Shown here in pieces: positions 8,297-17,673 of a stretch of DNA of 51,413 nt. Where the stretch lies: NCBI RefSeq assembly GCF_002160765.1, contig NZ_NFLF01000023.1, forward strand, positions 1-51,413, read 5' to 3'. This stretch comes from Lachnoclostridium sp. An138. GTDB taxonomy: Bacteria > Bacillota > Clostridia > Lachnospirales > Lachnospiraceae. Numbering within the stretch: position 1 is the first letter of the stretch; the number at the start of each line of letters is the position of its first letter. The translations under genes were made by a program, and so were the position numbers. The notes under the pieces are model-generated. The model was not told the origin of the DNA and searched no databases. It worked only from the letters and a program-made list of their open reading frames with translations.

Positions 8297-8567
8297 CGTA
8301 AGAAGTTTTTGGCATAAGGAAAAAGGCAGAGAACGGAAAAGTAATCTGGTTCAGAAGCATCAGAGAGGAACAGCCGCCGGCTGAAAGCTGTTCCGGTGGA
8401 TGAACAGATGAAGTGCATCCGGGAGCTGATTCGGTGAGCGGAAGAATCCGGTAGCTGAATACGTGAAAGCGCACGTTACGCGCCAGAGTGGAAAGGCAGA
8501 CTGCCTTTTAAGAAGAGTGGAACCGCGGATACTTTCGTCTCTTGGAGAGGAAGGTATCCTTTTTATT
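8297..8567 (+). promoter_or_regulatory. T-box riboswitch leader (cysteine, upstream of cysE-cysS)
   Basis: The T-box sequence AGAGTGGAACCGCGG is at 8514-8528. The overlapping terminator pairs GGATAC (8527-8532) with GTATCC (8554-8559) and ends in T residues from 8560. A TGC triplet at 8414-8416, in the expected specifier region, is a cysteine codon and fits the downstream cysE and cysS. The leader would sense uncharged tRNA-Cys and couple cysteine synthesis to its tRNA charging. The specifier assignment is inferred. Confidence 0.87.
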
Positions 8568-8589
8568 TTGAAAATAAAGGGGAGTAAGT

Positions 8590-9351
8590 ATGGGAATCAT
8601 CAAATATATCAAGGAGGAGTTTCAGGTCATTACAGAGCGCGATCCGGCCATCAAGACGCCGGCGGAAGTGCTTCTGTACCCCAGCTTCCGGGCGATATTA
8701 AGCTACCGCCTGGCGCATAAGTGGTATCTGAAAGGACATTATTTCTGGGCCAGATGGCTCTCCCAGCGGACGGTGCGCAAGACGGGAATCGAGATTCATC
8801 CCGGAGCAACCATCGGCAAGGGACTGTTTATCGATCACGGTTCCGGCGTTATTATCGGAGAGACTACGATCATCGGCGATAATGTGACGCTGTATCAGGG
8901 AGTGACCTTGGGCGGAACTGGAAAGGAAAAGGGAAAGCGCCACCCGACCCTGAAGGATAATGTAATGGTCAGCGCGGGCGCCAAGATTCTCGGGTCCTTC
9001 ACAATCGGGGAAAATTCCAAAATCGGCGCAGGCTCTGTGGTGCTCAAGGAGGTGCCGCCTAACTGTACGGTGGTGGGAGTGCCGGGCCGCATCGTGAAGC
9101 GGAATGACGTAAAAGTACCGCGCAGCGATATGAATCAGGTGGATCTGCCCGATCCGGTTATGGAATGCCTGACAAAGCTGCAGCAGGAGAACGACATGCT
9201 GCGCGCTCAGGTGCTGGAGCTGGAAAAGACGAAAAAGAATAAGAAAGAAAAAAAGGAAAACAAAGAACACAGAGAAGAGAAAGAAAGCAGAGAAAACAAG
9301 GAACACAAAGAAAATAAGGAGAAAAAGGAGAAAGTTCATGAAAATCTTTAA
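8590..9351 (+). CDS. cysE: Serine O-acetyltransferase with Lys/Glu-rich tail
   Basis: A 253-residue enzyme that acetylates serine with acetyl-CoA, the first step of cysteine synthesis. Hexapeptide repeats of a left-handed beta helix run from about residue 60 to 165, with the active-site stretch [20 protein letters not shown] and the [11 protein letters not shown] loop. After about residue 210 the protein turns into a low-complexity tail made almost entirely of Lys, Glu and Asn. The tail is unlike any catalytic part of CysE and is likely disordered or coiled-coil. Its last codons overlap the start of cysS by 14 bases and include the cysS ribosome binding site. Controlled by the Cys T-box. The catalytic call is firm and the role of the tail unknown. 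Confidence 0.93.
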   Translation: MGIIKYIKEEFQVITERDPAIKTPAEVLLYPSFRAILSYRLAHKWYLKGHYFWARWLSQRTVRKTGIEIHPGATIGKGLFIDHGSGVIIGETTIIGDNVTLYQGVTLGGTGKEKGKRHPTLKDNVMVSAGAKILGSFTIGENSKIGAGSVVLKEVPPNCTVVGVPGRIVKRNDVKVPRSDMNQVDLPDPVMECLTKLQQENDMLRAQVLELEKTKKNKKEKKENKEHREEKESRENKEHKENKEKKEKVHENL

Positions 9352-10744
9352 CACGCTCACAAAGAGAAAAGAAGAGTTTGTTCCCCTGGAGGAAGGAAAG
9401 GTCAAGATGTACGTCTGCGGTCCTACCGTGTACAATTTTATCCATATTGGAAACGCAAGACCCATGATTGTCTTTGACACCGTGCGCCGCTATCTGGAAT
9501 ACAAGGGATACGACGTCAATTACGTATCAAATTTCACGGATGTGGATGATAAGATCATCAAGAAGGCCAACGAGGAAGGAGTGTCCGCCCAGGAGATTTC
9601 AGAACGTTATATTGCCGAGTGCAAAAAGGATATGGAAATGATGAATGTGAAGCCGGCGACAACCCATCCGCTGGCGACTCAGGAGATTCCCGGCATGATC
9701 GAGATGATTCAGGAACTGATTGACAAGGATTATGCCTATGTGGTGAATGGCACCGTATATTTCCGCACCCGGAAATTCGGCCCCTACGGCAAGCTTTCTC
9801 ACAAGAACCTGGACGATTTGAGAAGCGGAAACCGTTCCCTCCTGGTGTCCGGTGAGGATGAAAAGGAAGATCCCCTGGATTTCGTGCTCTGGAAGCCGAA
9901 AAAGGAGGGAGAGCCTGCCTGGAGTTCTCCCTGGAGCGACGGCCGCCCCGGCTGGCATATCGAGTGCTCTGTCATGTCTAAAAAATATCTTGGAGAGCAG
10001 ATCGACATTCACGCGGGCGGAGAGGATCTGGTATTCCCGCACCACGAAAATGAGATTGCCCAGAGTGAGGCCTGCAATGGCAAAGAATTTGCAAAATACT
10101 GGATGCACAACGCGTTCCTGAACATTGACAATAAAAAAATGTCCAAATCCCTTGGAAACTTCTTTACTGTCCGGGAGATCAGCGAGAAATACGATCTGCA
10201 GGTGCTGCGCTTCTTTATGCTGAACGCCCACTATAGAAGCCCGCTGAATTTCAGCGCGGAGCTGATGCAGTCCTCCAAGGCAGGTCTGGACCGTATCGTG
10301 ACGGCTGCGGATAATCTGAAGCATCTGGCCGCCTCTGCCAAGGATGGAGGCATGACGGAGAGCGAGCTGGCGCATTACGACGCTTCCGAAGAGTTTGTGA
10401 AGAAGTTTGAGGAGGCCATGGATGACGATTTTAATACGGCTGACGCCATTTCCGCCATCTTTGAGCTGGTAAAATATCTGAATACCCATACGGGAGCAGA
10501 TAATTCAAAAGAATATCTTCAGAAATGCCTGGAGCGTCTGAAGACCCTCTGCGATATTCTGGGTCTTGTGATTGAGAAGAAGGAAGAACTGCTGGATGCG
10601 GATGTAGAAGCTTTGATCGCAGAGCGCCAGCAGGCCAGAAAGGAAAAAAATTTCGCCCGGGCGGATGAAATCCGCGCCGAGCTTCTGGAAAAGGGTATTG
10701 TTCTGGAAGATACCCGTGAGGGCGTAAAATGGAAAAGAGCGTAA
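9338..10744 (+). CDS. cysS: Cysteinyl-tRNA synthetase
   Basis: A 468-residue class I synthetase that charges tRNA-Cys. It shows the zinc/cysteine-binding CGPTVYN, the HIGH equivalent HIGNARP, the second zinc segment [13 protein letters not shown], and the KMSKS motif (KMSKSLGNF). The C-terminal helical domain is complete, so the length is normal. The start at 9338 lies inside the 3' end of cysE with AAGGAGAAAG in front, implying translational coupling. It overlaps mrnC by 16 bases at its own end. Shares the Cys T-box transcript. Confidence 0.97.
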   Translation: MKIFNTLTKRKEEFVPLEEGKVKMYVCGPTVYNFIHIGNARPMIVFDTVRRYLEYKGYDVNYVSNFTDVDDKIIKKANEEGVSAQEISERYIAECKKDMEMMNVKPATTHPLATQEIPGMIEMIQELIDKDYAYVVNGTVYFRTRKFGPYGKLSHKNLDDLRSGNRSLLVSGEDEKEDPLDFVLWKPKKEGEPAWSSPWSDGRPGWHIECSVMSKKYLGEQIDIHAGGEDLVFPHHENEIAQSEACNGKEFAKYWMHNAFLNIDNKKMSKSLGNFFTVREISEKYDLQVLRFFMLNAHYRSPLNFSAELMQSSKAGLDRIVTAADNLKHLAASAKDGGMTESELAHYDASEEFVKKFEEAMDDDFNTADAISAIFELVKYLNTHTGADNSKEYLQKCLERLKTLCDILGLVIEKKEELLDADVEALIAERQQARKEKNFARADEIRAELLEKGIVLEDTREGVKWKRA

Positions 10745-11178
10745 AGGATCTGATGGCGGAGATACGGGAGAGCTTCGGTCTGGAGGAAATGGATATCCGG
10801 ACCTATTCGCCCCTGACTCTGGCTTATGTGGGGGACGCGGTTTACGAGCTGGTGATCCGCTCCCTGCTGGCCGGCCGGGGAAATGCGCAGGTGAACCGGC
10901 TTCACAGAAAAGCCAGCGGTCTGGTCAATGCGGGCGCCCAGTCAAAATCTCTGGAACGGATTCGGGAAGCGCTGACAGAGGAAGAGCTCCACGTATTCCG
11001 CCGGGGGCGCAATGCCAATTCCGCTACCATGGCAAAGCACGCCACCATGACAGACTACCGGAGAGCTACAGGTTTTGAAGCGTTGATGGGCTGGCTTTAT
11101 CTGAGCGGGCAGACGGAGCGGATGCTTGAGCTGATCCGCCTGGGACTGGAAGATGACGTGGCCGGAACAGAACACTGA
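10729..11178 (+). CDS. mrnC: Mini-ribonuclease 3
   Basis: A 149-residue RNase III catalytic domain without a double-strand RNA-binding domain, the form that matures 23S rRNA in Firmicutes. The motif [11 protein letters not shown] provides the conserved acidic metal-binding residue, and a second acidic pair lies near the C-terminus in the dimer-forming helices. The start overlaps the cysS stop by 16 bases, and the cysS-mrnC-rlmB order is the standard Firmicutes arrangement. Confidence 0.93.
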   Translation: MEKSVKDLMAEIRESFGLEEMDIRTYSPLTLAYVGDAVYELVIRSLLAGRGNAQVNRLHRKASGLVNAGAQSKSLERIREALTEEELHVFRRGRNANSATMAKHATMTDYRRATGFEALMGWLYLSGQTERMLELIRLGLEDDVAGTEH

Positions 11179-11188
11179 GGGAGGAACC

Positions 11189-11932
11189 ATGCGGTATAAA
11201 GAACAGACTATAGAAGGACGAAATGCGGTGCTGGAGGCATTCCGTTCCGGAAAGACCATAGACAAGCTTTATATTCTGGATGGATGCCAGGATGGAAGCA
11301 TAAGCAATATCAAGCGGGAGGCCCGCAGACAGGATACCATCATCAATTTTGTGACGAAAGAGCGGCTGGATCAGCTTTCGTCCACCGGACATCATCAGGG
11401 GGTGATTGCCCAGGCGGCAGCCTATTCCTATGCCACGGTGGAGGAGATGCTGGAGACGGCCAGGGAAAAGGGAGAAGACCCTTTCCTGATTCTTCTGGAC
11501 AATATTGAAGATCCCCATAATCTGGGCGCTATCATCCGGACGGCCAATCTGGCCGGCGCGCACGGCGTGATTATTCCCAAGCGCAGGGCAGCGGGGCTGA
11601 CGGCGGTGGTGGCAAGGGCTTCCGCCGGGGCGCTGAACTATACGCCGGTGGCCAAGGTAACAAATCTGACGGCGGCGATAAAGGAGCTGAAGGAAAAAGG
11701 CCTCTGGTTCGTATGCGCGGATATGGGCGGAGAGACCATGTATGAGCTGAAACTGACAGGCCCCATCGGCCTGGTGATTGGCAACGAGGGGGAAGGCGTC
11801 AGCCGTCTGGTCCGGGAGGCCTGCGACTTTACGGCATCGATTCCCATGAAAGGAAATATCGATTCTCTGAATGCTTCTGTGGCGGCAGGCGTGCTGGCCT
11901 ATGAGATAGTCAGGCAGAGAATGAAAGAATAA
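11189..11932 (+). CDS. rlmB: 23S rRNA (guanosine-2'-O-)-methyltransferase RlmB (TrmH/SpoU family)
   Basis: A 247-residue SPOUT methyltransferase. The N-terminal L30e-like RNA-binding part includes IEGRNAVLEAF. The knotted C-terminal domain carries the three SpoU motifs NLGAIIRTA, GNEGEGVS and SLNASVAAGV. The family methylates G2251 (E. coli numbering) of 23S rRNA. The ATG at 11189 follows GAGGGAGGAACC and is preferred over an in-frame start at 11153 inside mrnC. Part of the cysE-to-sigH cluster. Confidence 0.93.
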   Translation: MRYKEQTIEGRNAVLEAFRSGKTIDKLYILDGCQDGSISNIKREARRQDTIINFVTKERLDQLSSTGHHQGVIAQAAAYSYATVEEMLETAREKGEDPFLILLDNIEDPHNLGAIIRTANLAGAHGVIIPKRRAAGLTAVVARASAGALNYTPVAKVTNLTAAIKELKEKGLWFVCADMGGETMYELKLTGPIGLVIGNEGEGVSRLVREACDFTASIPMKGNIDSLNASVAAGVLAYEIVRQRMKE

Positions 11933-11939
11933 GAGACAG

Positions 11940-12521
11940 ATGTGCAGATTAGAGAAACTGACAGACGAGGAGCTTGTAGAGCGGATTCGTGCGGGAGAGA
12001 CCTCCTGCATGGACACTCTGATCGAGCGATATAAGCGTCAGGTGAGAAATCAGGCAAGGACCCTCTATCTGATCGGAGGAGACAGCGATGATCTGATACA
12101 GGAGGGAATGCTGGGACTGTTCAAGGCAATCCGGGATTACAGGCCGGAGAAGGAGGTCTCCTTTGAGGCTTTCGCGAAGCTGTGTATATCCCGGCAGCTG
12201 TACAGCGCGGTGCAGGCGGCGGGACGGCAGAAGCATGTGCCGCTGAATACCTATGTGGAGCTTTCGGACCAGCTGGACGCTCAGGACGACGGTCCCCAGG
12301 GTAAAAGTCCGGAAGAGCTTTTAATTGACAGAGAGAATATGGAAAAACTCAAGGAGGAGATTTGGCAGCTCCTGAGTCCCATGGAGAAAAAAATCCTGCG
12401 TTCCTATCTGGACGGGGAGAGCTATACGGAAACGGCCTCCAGGCTGAATAAATCGCCCAAGTCAGTGGATAATGCACTTCAGAGAATTCGAAGAAAATTA
12501 AAGAAATTTTTATCAAAATAG
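11940..12521 (+). CDS. sigH: RNA polymerase sigma-H-type factor
   Basis: A 193-residue sigma-70 family protein of the SigH (Spo0H) type. Region 2 contains DDLIQEGMLGLFKAIRDY and the -10 recognition helix, and region 4 ends with the HTH SYTETASRLNKSPKSVDNAL. It lies directly after rlmB, as sigH does in other Firmicutes, which supports orthology with the sporulation/stationary-phase factor. It is slightly shorter than the Bacillus protein. Only 7 bases separate it from rlmB. Confidence 0.88.
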   Translation: MCRLEKLTDEELVERIRAGETSCMDTLIERYKRQVRNQARTLYLIGGDSDDLIQEGMLGLFKAIRDYRPEKEVSFEAFAKLCISRQLYSAVQAAGRQKHVPLNTYVELSDQLDAQDDGPQGKSPEELLIDRENMEKLKEEIWQLLSPMEKKILRSYLDGESYTETASRLNKSPKSVDNALQRIRRKLKKFLSK

Positions 12522-12577
12522 CATCCACTTTTCTCCATATTCATGTTATACTGAAAAAAGGGAAAGGAGGTAATTTT

Positions 12578-14218
12578 TTGTCGAATTATTTTGGAAGCGT
12601 TACGCCTTATCTTCTGACCGGAATTGTCGTATATCTGATATTCCGGGCTTTCATCTGGCTGATGTATTACCGCGGCCAGATGCGGGTCCCCATTCTTCAT
12701 GAGGCGGGATTCCTGCTGCTGGCGTTCTGGTTTCTGACGCTTTTTTCATCGTCCGTCACCCCGGCGCTTGAATTTTCCATCAAACCCACATTTCCGGGGA
12801 CGGATTTGATTCCCATAAAAGGAATGATAGATCTGGCTTTGGACAAAGGCTTCGGAGCAGTCCTGGGGGCGGCGCTCAAATATGTGCCCCTCGGTTTCCT
12901 GATTCCGTTTTTGTTCCGGAGGTACCGCCATTTTGCCAAGGTGCTGGCCCTCTGCGGAGGAACGGCTCTGTTCATAGAGGTATTTCAGCTGTTTCTTCCG
13001 GCTGTGGACTGCCGTCTTGACGATGTGATTCTGGCTCTTCTGGGTACTTTTATCGGATATTTTCTGTTCTGTCTGCTCTGCCGGTATTTCCGGGAGGCGG
13101 AGAGGATGGGAACTGTGAAGCGCTCCAGGAGAAAGAACGTACCTGTTCCGGTGCGGTATGAGATGGAGCTTCTGGTTCTGCTGATGCTGCTTGCCGTGAT
13201 GGGACGCGGCACGCAGCTGGAGGCGGCCCGGGTCCGGGAAGTAAAGGCGGCCCAGGAAAAGCAGGCAGAGGAAGAAGCTGCGGCAGCCCAGGCTGCGGCG
13301 GAAGCGGAAGCCCAGAGACTTGCGGAAGAGGAGGCCAAAAAGCTGAAGACGGCAGAGAGCATGCCGGAACTGTCTGTGGAATCGGAGGCAGTCTGCCTGT
13401 TTTCCATCGACGACGATCTGATTCTGTATGAAAAGAACAGCACGGAGCAGGTGACGCCGGCCAGCACAGCCAAGCTGATGACGGCTTTGACGGTGCTCCG
13501 GTACTGCAGTCTGGACGAGACCATGACCGCGGGCGAGGAGATTCAACTGATCAGCGAGGGAGCGTCTACAGCCAGCCTGGAGGTGGGAACCTCCGGAAAA
13601 GTAGAGACGTTTTTGGGAGCCCTGCTGGTTCCATCGGGAAATGACGCGGCCTACGCGCTGGCAAACTATGCGGGACACAAGATTCTGGGAAATGAAGAAG
13701 CCTCTACAGCGGATGCGGTAGAAGCCTTTATGCAGGCGGAAGCGGATCTGGCTGAAGAACTGAATCTGGAAAATTCCAGCTTTGTAACTCCCGACGGCGA
13801 TCAGGCGGACAACCAGTATACGACAGCCCGGGATATGGTCCGGATTGCCAGAGCCTGTATGGAAAATGAAACCATCATGAGGCTGTGCGGCGCGTCTACT
13901 TACCGGGCGCTGTTTGACAACAAGGATGTGACTTACCGGAATACAAATCAGCTGCTTCAGCCCTCCAGCGACAGTTATTACGAAGGAGCCAACGGCCTGA
14001 AGACAGGAAGCTACAACGATTTGAAGTGCCTGGTGGCTTCTGCCGAGATTAACGGAAAGAGTTATGTGGCGGCTATTATGCAGGGCAGTGATACCGGACG
14101 CTACGCGGACGCGAAGACTCTCTTTGATTATGTGGCCGGCACAGGAGAGGGAGAAGAAGCGTCCATTGACACCTCTTCCTCTGACGAGACAGCGGAGGAT
14201 GCCTCCGGGGAAGAATAG
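12578..14218 (+). CDS. VanZ-like membrane domain fused to D-alanyl-D-alanine carboxypeptidase
   Basis: A 546-residue protein in one uninterrupted frame. The start is a TTG at 12578 with a near-perfect site GGAAAGGAGGT seven bases upstream. Residues 1 to about 185 form a VanZ-like integral membrane domain with several hydrophobic helices and the conserved FIEVFQLFLPA segment. A further hydrophobic helix (about 205-220) and an Ala/Glu-rich coiled linker lead to a peptidase S11 (DacA/PBP5-type) domain with Ser296-x-x-Lys299, Ser353-Gly-Asn355 and Lys475-Thr-Gly477, so all catalytic motifs are present. The carboxypeptidase would trim the terminal D-Ala of peptidoglycan outside the membrane. VanZ domains are linked to glycopeptide and lipoglycopeptide resistance. 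The two activities are normally on separate proteins. Confidence 0.88.
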   Translation: MSNYFGSVTPYLLTGIVVYLIFRAFIWLMYYRGQMRVPILHEAGFLLLAFWFLTLFSSSVTPALEFSIKPTFPGTDLIPIKGMIDLALDKGFGAVLGAALKYVPLGFLIPFLFRRYRHFAKVLALCGGTALFIEVFQLFLPAVDCRLDDVILALLGTFIGYFLFCLLCRYFREAERMGTVKRSRRKNVPVPVRYEMELLVLLMLLAVMGRGTQLEAARVREVKAAQEKQAEEEAAAAQAAAEAEAQRLAEEEAKKLKTAESMPELSVESEAVCLFSIDDDLILYEKNSTEQVTPASTAKLMTALTVLRYCSLDETMTAGEEIQLISEGASTASLEVGTSGKVETFLGALLVPSGNDAAYALANYAGHKILGNEEASTADAVEAFMQAEADLAEELNLENSSFVTPDGDQADNQYTTARDMVRIARACMENETIMRLCGASTYRALFDNKDVTYRNTNQLLQPSSDSYYEGANGLKTGSYNDLKCLVASAEINGKSYVAAIMQGSDTGRYADAKTLFDYVAGTGEGEEASIDTSSSDETAEDASGEE

Positions 14219-14298
14219 GCTGCATAACTGAAAAATTTATGGAAGCTGGAAAAGCTGTATAAACTGTAAAAGTTTTAAAAGCTATAGAAAATGCAGAA

Positions 14299-14337
14299 GC
14301 GGGAGACACCTTGGAACCGGTGACTCCCGCCTTTTTT
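14299..14337. terminator. Terminator after the VanZ-carboxypeptidase gene
   Basis: GCGGGAG (14299-14305) pairs with CTCCCGC (14324-14330), with further pairing inside, followed by CTTTTTT. It may act in both directions, since the gene at 14348-14584 converges on it. Confidence 0.75.
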
Positions 14338-14347
14338 ATGAAACGCG

Positions 14348-14584
14348 TTATTGCCGTTCATCCTTCCCGGACGGCTTGGGCTGGTAGTGATAGATTTCTT
14401 CGTAGGAATCCCGTTCTGCCTGGTTTTTTGGAGCGCTGGGAATCAGGCCGGTACAATCCGTGGCTGAACTGGAATTTCCAAGATAGTCATATCCGTCTAT
14501 GACTTCCTGATTTTCGGAATCCGCCTTTACTCTGGACATTACCGTTGTTTTCCTTCCGTTCGCCTGTTCTTTGTTTCTGCTCAT
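14348..14584 (-). CDS. Small hydrophilic protein of unknown function
   Basis: A 78-residue polar protein with no hydrophobic helix, rich in Ser, Asn, Glu and Lys. A central segment (YDYLGNSSSATDCTGLIPSA) looks conserved in character. On the minus strand the ATG is preceded by AAAGGAGATTTTTCAG, a good ribosome binding site, which is the main support for a real gene. I do not recognise a family. It converges with the VanZ-carboxypeptidase gene and diverges from the HtrA gene. Confidence 0.6.
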   Translation of the reverse strand: MSRNKEQANGRKTTVMSRVKADSENQEVIDGYDYLGNSSSATDCTGLIPSAPKNQAERDSYEEIYHYQPKPSGKDERQ

Positions 14585-14741
14585 CTGAAAAATCTCCTTT
14601 CTCAGTCAGTATGCCCGGAAGGACACAGAAAAAACACAGGAATACCACAAATTCTCCATAGAAACGCCATAATTGCATCACAGACCTTTCTTATAATGAC
14701 AGTATCAAAAGAAAAAAGATAAACCTAAGGAGGTCTTAGAT

Positions 14742-15956
14742 ATGTTGAAAATAAGAAAAGGAGCAAAGATTATCGCAGTGGCGCTTACCTTTGGTGTAGT
14801 GGCGAGCATGGCGTTTCAGGGTACAAATTATTTATTTAATCAGTTTGACAGCGGAACGGAGGAGAGCCAGACGGCAGAGCTGAATGTGGCACAGACTTCT
14901 GCATCTTCTTCCGATACGGCAGAATCCTCTTCCTCCGGCAGCGCTTCGGATGTATCTGCTATCGCGGAAGCGGCCATGCCTTCTCTGGTGGCTATTACCA
15001 ACCAGAGTGTGCAGGAGATGCAGAACTGGTTTGGCCAGAGTCAGGTATATGAGAGTGAGAGCAGCGGAAGCGGCATCATCGTTGGCCAGACGGATACAGA
15101 GCTTCTGATTGTTACCAATAACCATGTAGTAGATGGGGCCCAGACGATCAGCGTGGGCTTTGTGGATGAGACGGTCGCGGAAGCACAGCTTAAGGGCGCA
15201 GATTCCGATCATGACATAGCGGTGGTTTCCGTGAATTTAAGCGATTTATCATCGGACACCCTTTCCAGTATTAAGCAGATTGAAATCGGCAGCTCTTCAG
15301 AACTGAAAGTCGGTGAGCAGGTCATTGCCATCGGAAATGCGCTTGGTTACGGACAGTCTGTCACCACAGGAATTGTCAGCGCACTGAACCGGCCGGTTAC
15401 TATCGACGGTGTTACAAATGAGCTGATTCAGACAGACGCGGCTATCAACCCCGGCAACAGCGGCGGCGCGCTTCTGAATATGTCAGGGCAGCTGGTGGGC
15501 ATTAATTCCGCCAAGTTCTCAGACACGAATGTAGAGGGCATGGGCTATGCCATTCCTGTAGATGATGTGAAGGGTATCATTGAAGAACTGATGAACCGTA
15601 CGGTCCGTACAGAGAAGGCTCCGGAAGGACAGCAGGGCTATCTGGGAATCACAGGCCAGGATGTGACCAGCGAGGTGGCAGAGGCTTACGGAATGCCCAG
15701 AGGCGTGTATATTACCTCTGTATCGGAAGGATCAGCGGCAGAAGCGGCAGGACTGCAGACGGGCTATATCATCACAAAATTTGACGGTACGAGTGTATCA
15801 TCACTGTCGGGACTGCAGGATCTGATTTCCTATTACAGTGCTGGAGAAACCGTGGATGTAACCTACAGCGCAGTGTCTGACGGGGAATATGTGGAGCAGA
15901 CAGTCTCCGTCACACTGGGAGTCAATGAAAATGCCGCGGCAGCTTCTAGCAATTAA
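14742..15956 (+). CDS. HtrA/DegP-type S1C serine protease
   Basis: A 404-residue envelope protease. A short N-terminal tail and one membrane helix (about residues 9-25) are followed by a Ser/Thr-rich linker, then a trypsin-like domain with His128 (NNHVVDG), Asp158 (DHDIAVV) and Ser240 (NPGNSGGAL), then one PDZ domain (from about 295). Such proteins degrade or refold misfolded extracytoplasmic proteins under stress. The ATG at 14742 has TAAGGAGGTC upstream. A TATAAT lies at 14692-14697 without a good -35. It is preceded by the divergent small ORF and followed by a long hairpin and a tRNA gene. All catalytic residues are present. Confidence 0.93.
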   Translation: MLKIRKGAKIIAVALTFGVVASMAFQGTNYLFNQFDSGTEESQTAELNVAQTSASSSDTAESSSSGSASDVSAIAEAAMPSLVAITNQSVQEMQNWFGQSQVYESESSGSGIIVGQTDTELLIVTNNHVVDGAQTISVGFVDETVAEAQLKGADSDHDIAVVSVNLSDLSSDTLSSIKQIEIGSSSELKVGEQVIAIGNALGYGQSVTTGIVSALNRPVTIDGVTNELIQTDAAINPGNSGGALLNMSGQLVGINSAKFSDTNVEGMGYAIPVDDVKGIIEELMNRTVRTEKAPEGQQGYLGITGQDVTSEVAEAYGMPRGVYITSVSEGSAAEAAGLQTGYIITKFDGTSVSSLSGLQDLISYYSAGETVDVTYSAVSDGEYVEQTVSVTLGVNENAAAASSN

Positions 15957-16005
15957 GCCGACCGGAAGAAATTGAGAGACCATAGAATAACAGGCAGCAG
16001 GAAAA

Positions 16006-16047
16006 AGAGGGCCCTGGGTCCGGGAGTTCCCGGACCCAGGGCCCTCT
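16006..16047. terminator. Perfect 20-bp hairpin after the HtrA gene
   Basis: Arms 16006-16025 and 16028-16047 are perfectly complementary with only GT between them. No T run follows on the plus strand, while A residues precede it, so as a classical terminator it would fit the minus strand better. It probably ends the protease transcript, but a palindromic insertion is possible. Confidence 0.65.
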
Positions 16048-16165
16048 TCTGCCAGTGCGAAGCCATATAAAAAGTAAAAACATTACAATTCCAACACGCA
16101 AAATCGGACGGCCGGGAATAGTAACGGCGGGTAAAAAATTTGTCAAAAAAATTTTTATTTTATCC

Positions 16166-16197
16166 TTGACAATTCCCGGTATAAATGCTAATATAAT
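16166..16197 (+). promoter_or_regulatory. Promoter of tRNA-Thr
   Basis: TTGACA at 16166-16171, then a TGC-extended TAATAT at 16189-16194 (17-base spacer). An overlapping TATAAT at 16192-16197 would give a 20-base spacer. Confidence 0.65.
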
Positions 16198-16216
16198 CTA
16201 GCGCGTTGCGCAAGAT

Positions 16217-16289
16217 GCTGCTGTGGCTCAGTCGGTAGAGCGTCGCATTGGTAGTGCGGAGGTCACGGGTCCGATTCCCGTCAGCAGCT
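16217..16289 (+). tRNA. tRNA-Thr (anticodon GGT)
   Basis: A 73-base cloverleaf with acceptor GCTGCTG pairing CAGCAGC. The anticodon loop TTGGTAG carries GGT. A terminator hairpin follows at 16302-16342. Confidence 0.93.
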
Positions 16290-16301
16290 TTGCGAATGAA
16301 A

Positions 16302-16342
16302 TGCCTGAGACATTTACGGAAGAATGTCTCAGGCATTTTTGT
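16302..16342 (+). terminator. Terminator after tRNA-Thr
   Basis: AAATGCCTGAGACATT pairs with AATGTCTCAGGCATTT and is followed by TTT. Confidence 0.8.
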
Positions 16343-16492
16343 ATCTGGATAATTTGTAAAATTTGAAGCATATTTAAACGACAGAGAATAGTGTAAGAGG
16401 TAATGTATTTTTAAAAAGTAAATAAAACGGTAGTCACTATTCAGGAAAGCGTGTTATAATAAATAAGAATAAGCGCTGGAGGAGGGAGTACC

Positions 16493-17581
16493 ATGATTTC
16501 CAATCAGGTAATTCAGATGACAATGGAAGAACTGCATTCCATTACTAAAATCGATCTCTGCGTGCTGGAGACGGACGGAAGCACGGCGGCTTCGACATTT
16601 GAGCCGGAGAATATTTCTCAGGAGATGGTTCGTATCTTTGCGCAGTCCCCTGCGGAGGGACAGAGCCTGCAGGGATGTCATTTTTTCAAGGTATATGATG
16701 AGGGGACGCTTGCATACATATTGCTGGCGAAGGGCAGCGGCGAAGATGCCTACATGATTGGAAAGGTAGCCGTCAGCGAACTCCAGAATCTGATCGTGGC
16801 ATATAAAGAACGCTTTGACCGGAACAATTTTGTTCAGAATCTGCTGTTGGACAACCTGCTGCTGGTGGATATCTACAGCCAGGCCAAAAAGCTGCATATG
16901 GATACGGAGGCCGTGCGCGTAGTATTTCTGGTGGAGACCAGAGATGAAAAGGATGCTCTGGCGCTGGAGGCTGTGCGGAGCGTATTTGCGCCCCGGTCCC
17001 AGGATGTGATCACAGCAGTGGATCAGAAGAATATCGTGGTAGTGAAGACGGTAGGGGAGCGGGACACTTACGAGACCCTGGAAGAGATCGCGGGTATGCT
17101 GGCGAAAATGCTGAATACAGATGAGGCAGACCGGGTACGGGTAGCATACGGAACCATGGTGAGCCAGATTAAGGATGTGTCCAAGTCCTACAAGGAAGCA
17201 AAAATGGCCATGGAGGTGGGAAGGATCTTCTACCCGGAAAAGACGGTGACCGCCTATCATACGCTGGGAATCGGCCGGCTGATCTATCAGCTTCCCCAGC
17301 CCCTCTGTGAGATGTTCATGAGGGAGATTTTCGGAGAGAATCTGCCGGATACTTTTGATGAAGAGACTCTTACCACCATTGAGAAATTTTTTGACAATAA
17401 TCTGAACGTATCCGAGACGGCCCGGCAGCTTTTTGTCCACCGGAACACGCTGGTGTATCGTCTGGAAAAGCTGCAGAAGACCACAGGGCTGGATATCCGT
17501 GTATTTGAAGACGCGATGACCTTCAAAATCGCTCTCATGGTAGCCAGCTACATGAAATATCTGGACAGGCTTTCCAATTGA
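16493..17581 (+). CDS. CdaR/PucR-type transcriptional regulator
   Basis: A 362-residue regulator. The C-terminal HTH of the PucR/sugar-diacid-regulator class is clear: NLNVSETARQLFVHRNTLVY followed by RLEKLQKTTGLDIR. The N-terminal two-thirds contain a ligand-sensing region and a GGDEF-like CdaR central domain without catalytic residues visible. The ligand and targets are unknown, and no sugar-acid genes are nearby. The ATG at 16493 follows GGAGGAGGGAG, and TATAAT at 16455-16460 is a likely -10. It converges with the DUF1836 gene. Confidence 0.82.
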   Translation: MISNQVIQMTMEELHSITKIDLCVLETDGSTAASTFEPENISQEMVRIFAQSPAEGQSLQGCHFFKVYDEGTLAYILLAKGSGEDAYMIGKVAVSELQNLIVAYKERFDRNNFVQNLLLDNLLLVDIYSQAKKLHMDTEAVRVVFLVETRDEKDALALEAVRSVFAPRSQDVITAVDQKNIVVVKTVGERDTYETLEEIAGMLAKMLNTDEADRVRVAYGTMVSQIKDVSKSYKEAKMAMEVGRIFYPEKTVTAYHTLGIGRLIYQLPQPLCEMFMREIFGENLPDTFDEETLTTIEKFFDNNLNVSETARQLFVHRNTLVYRLEKLQKTTGLDIRVFEDAMTFKIALMVASYMKYLDRLSN

Positions 17582-17673
17582 GAAACAAAAAAGGCTGAGG
17601 CTTTTGGGATGCTTGAGTCCGGAAAGTCCGGCAAGTTCTGAGAAATCTGAAGAAAATGAAAAGAGACCGGTCA

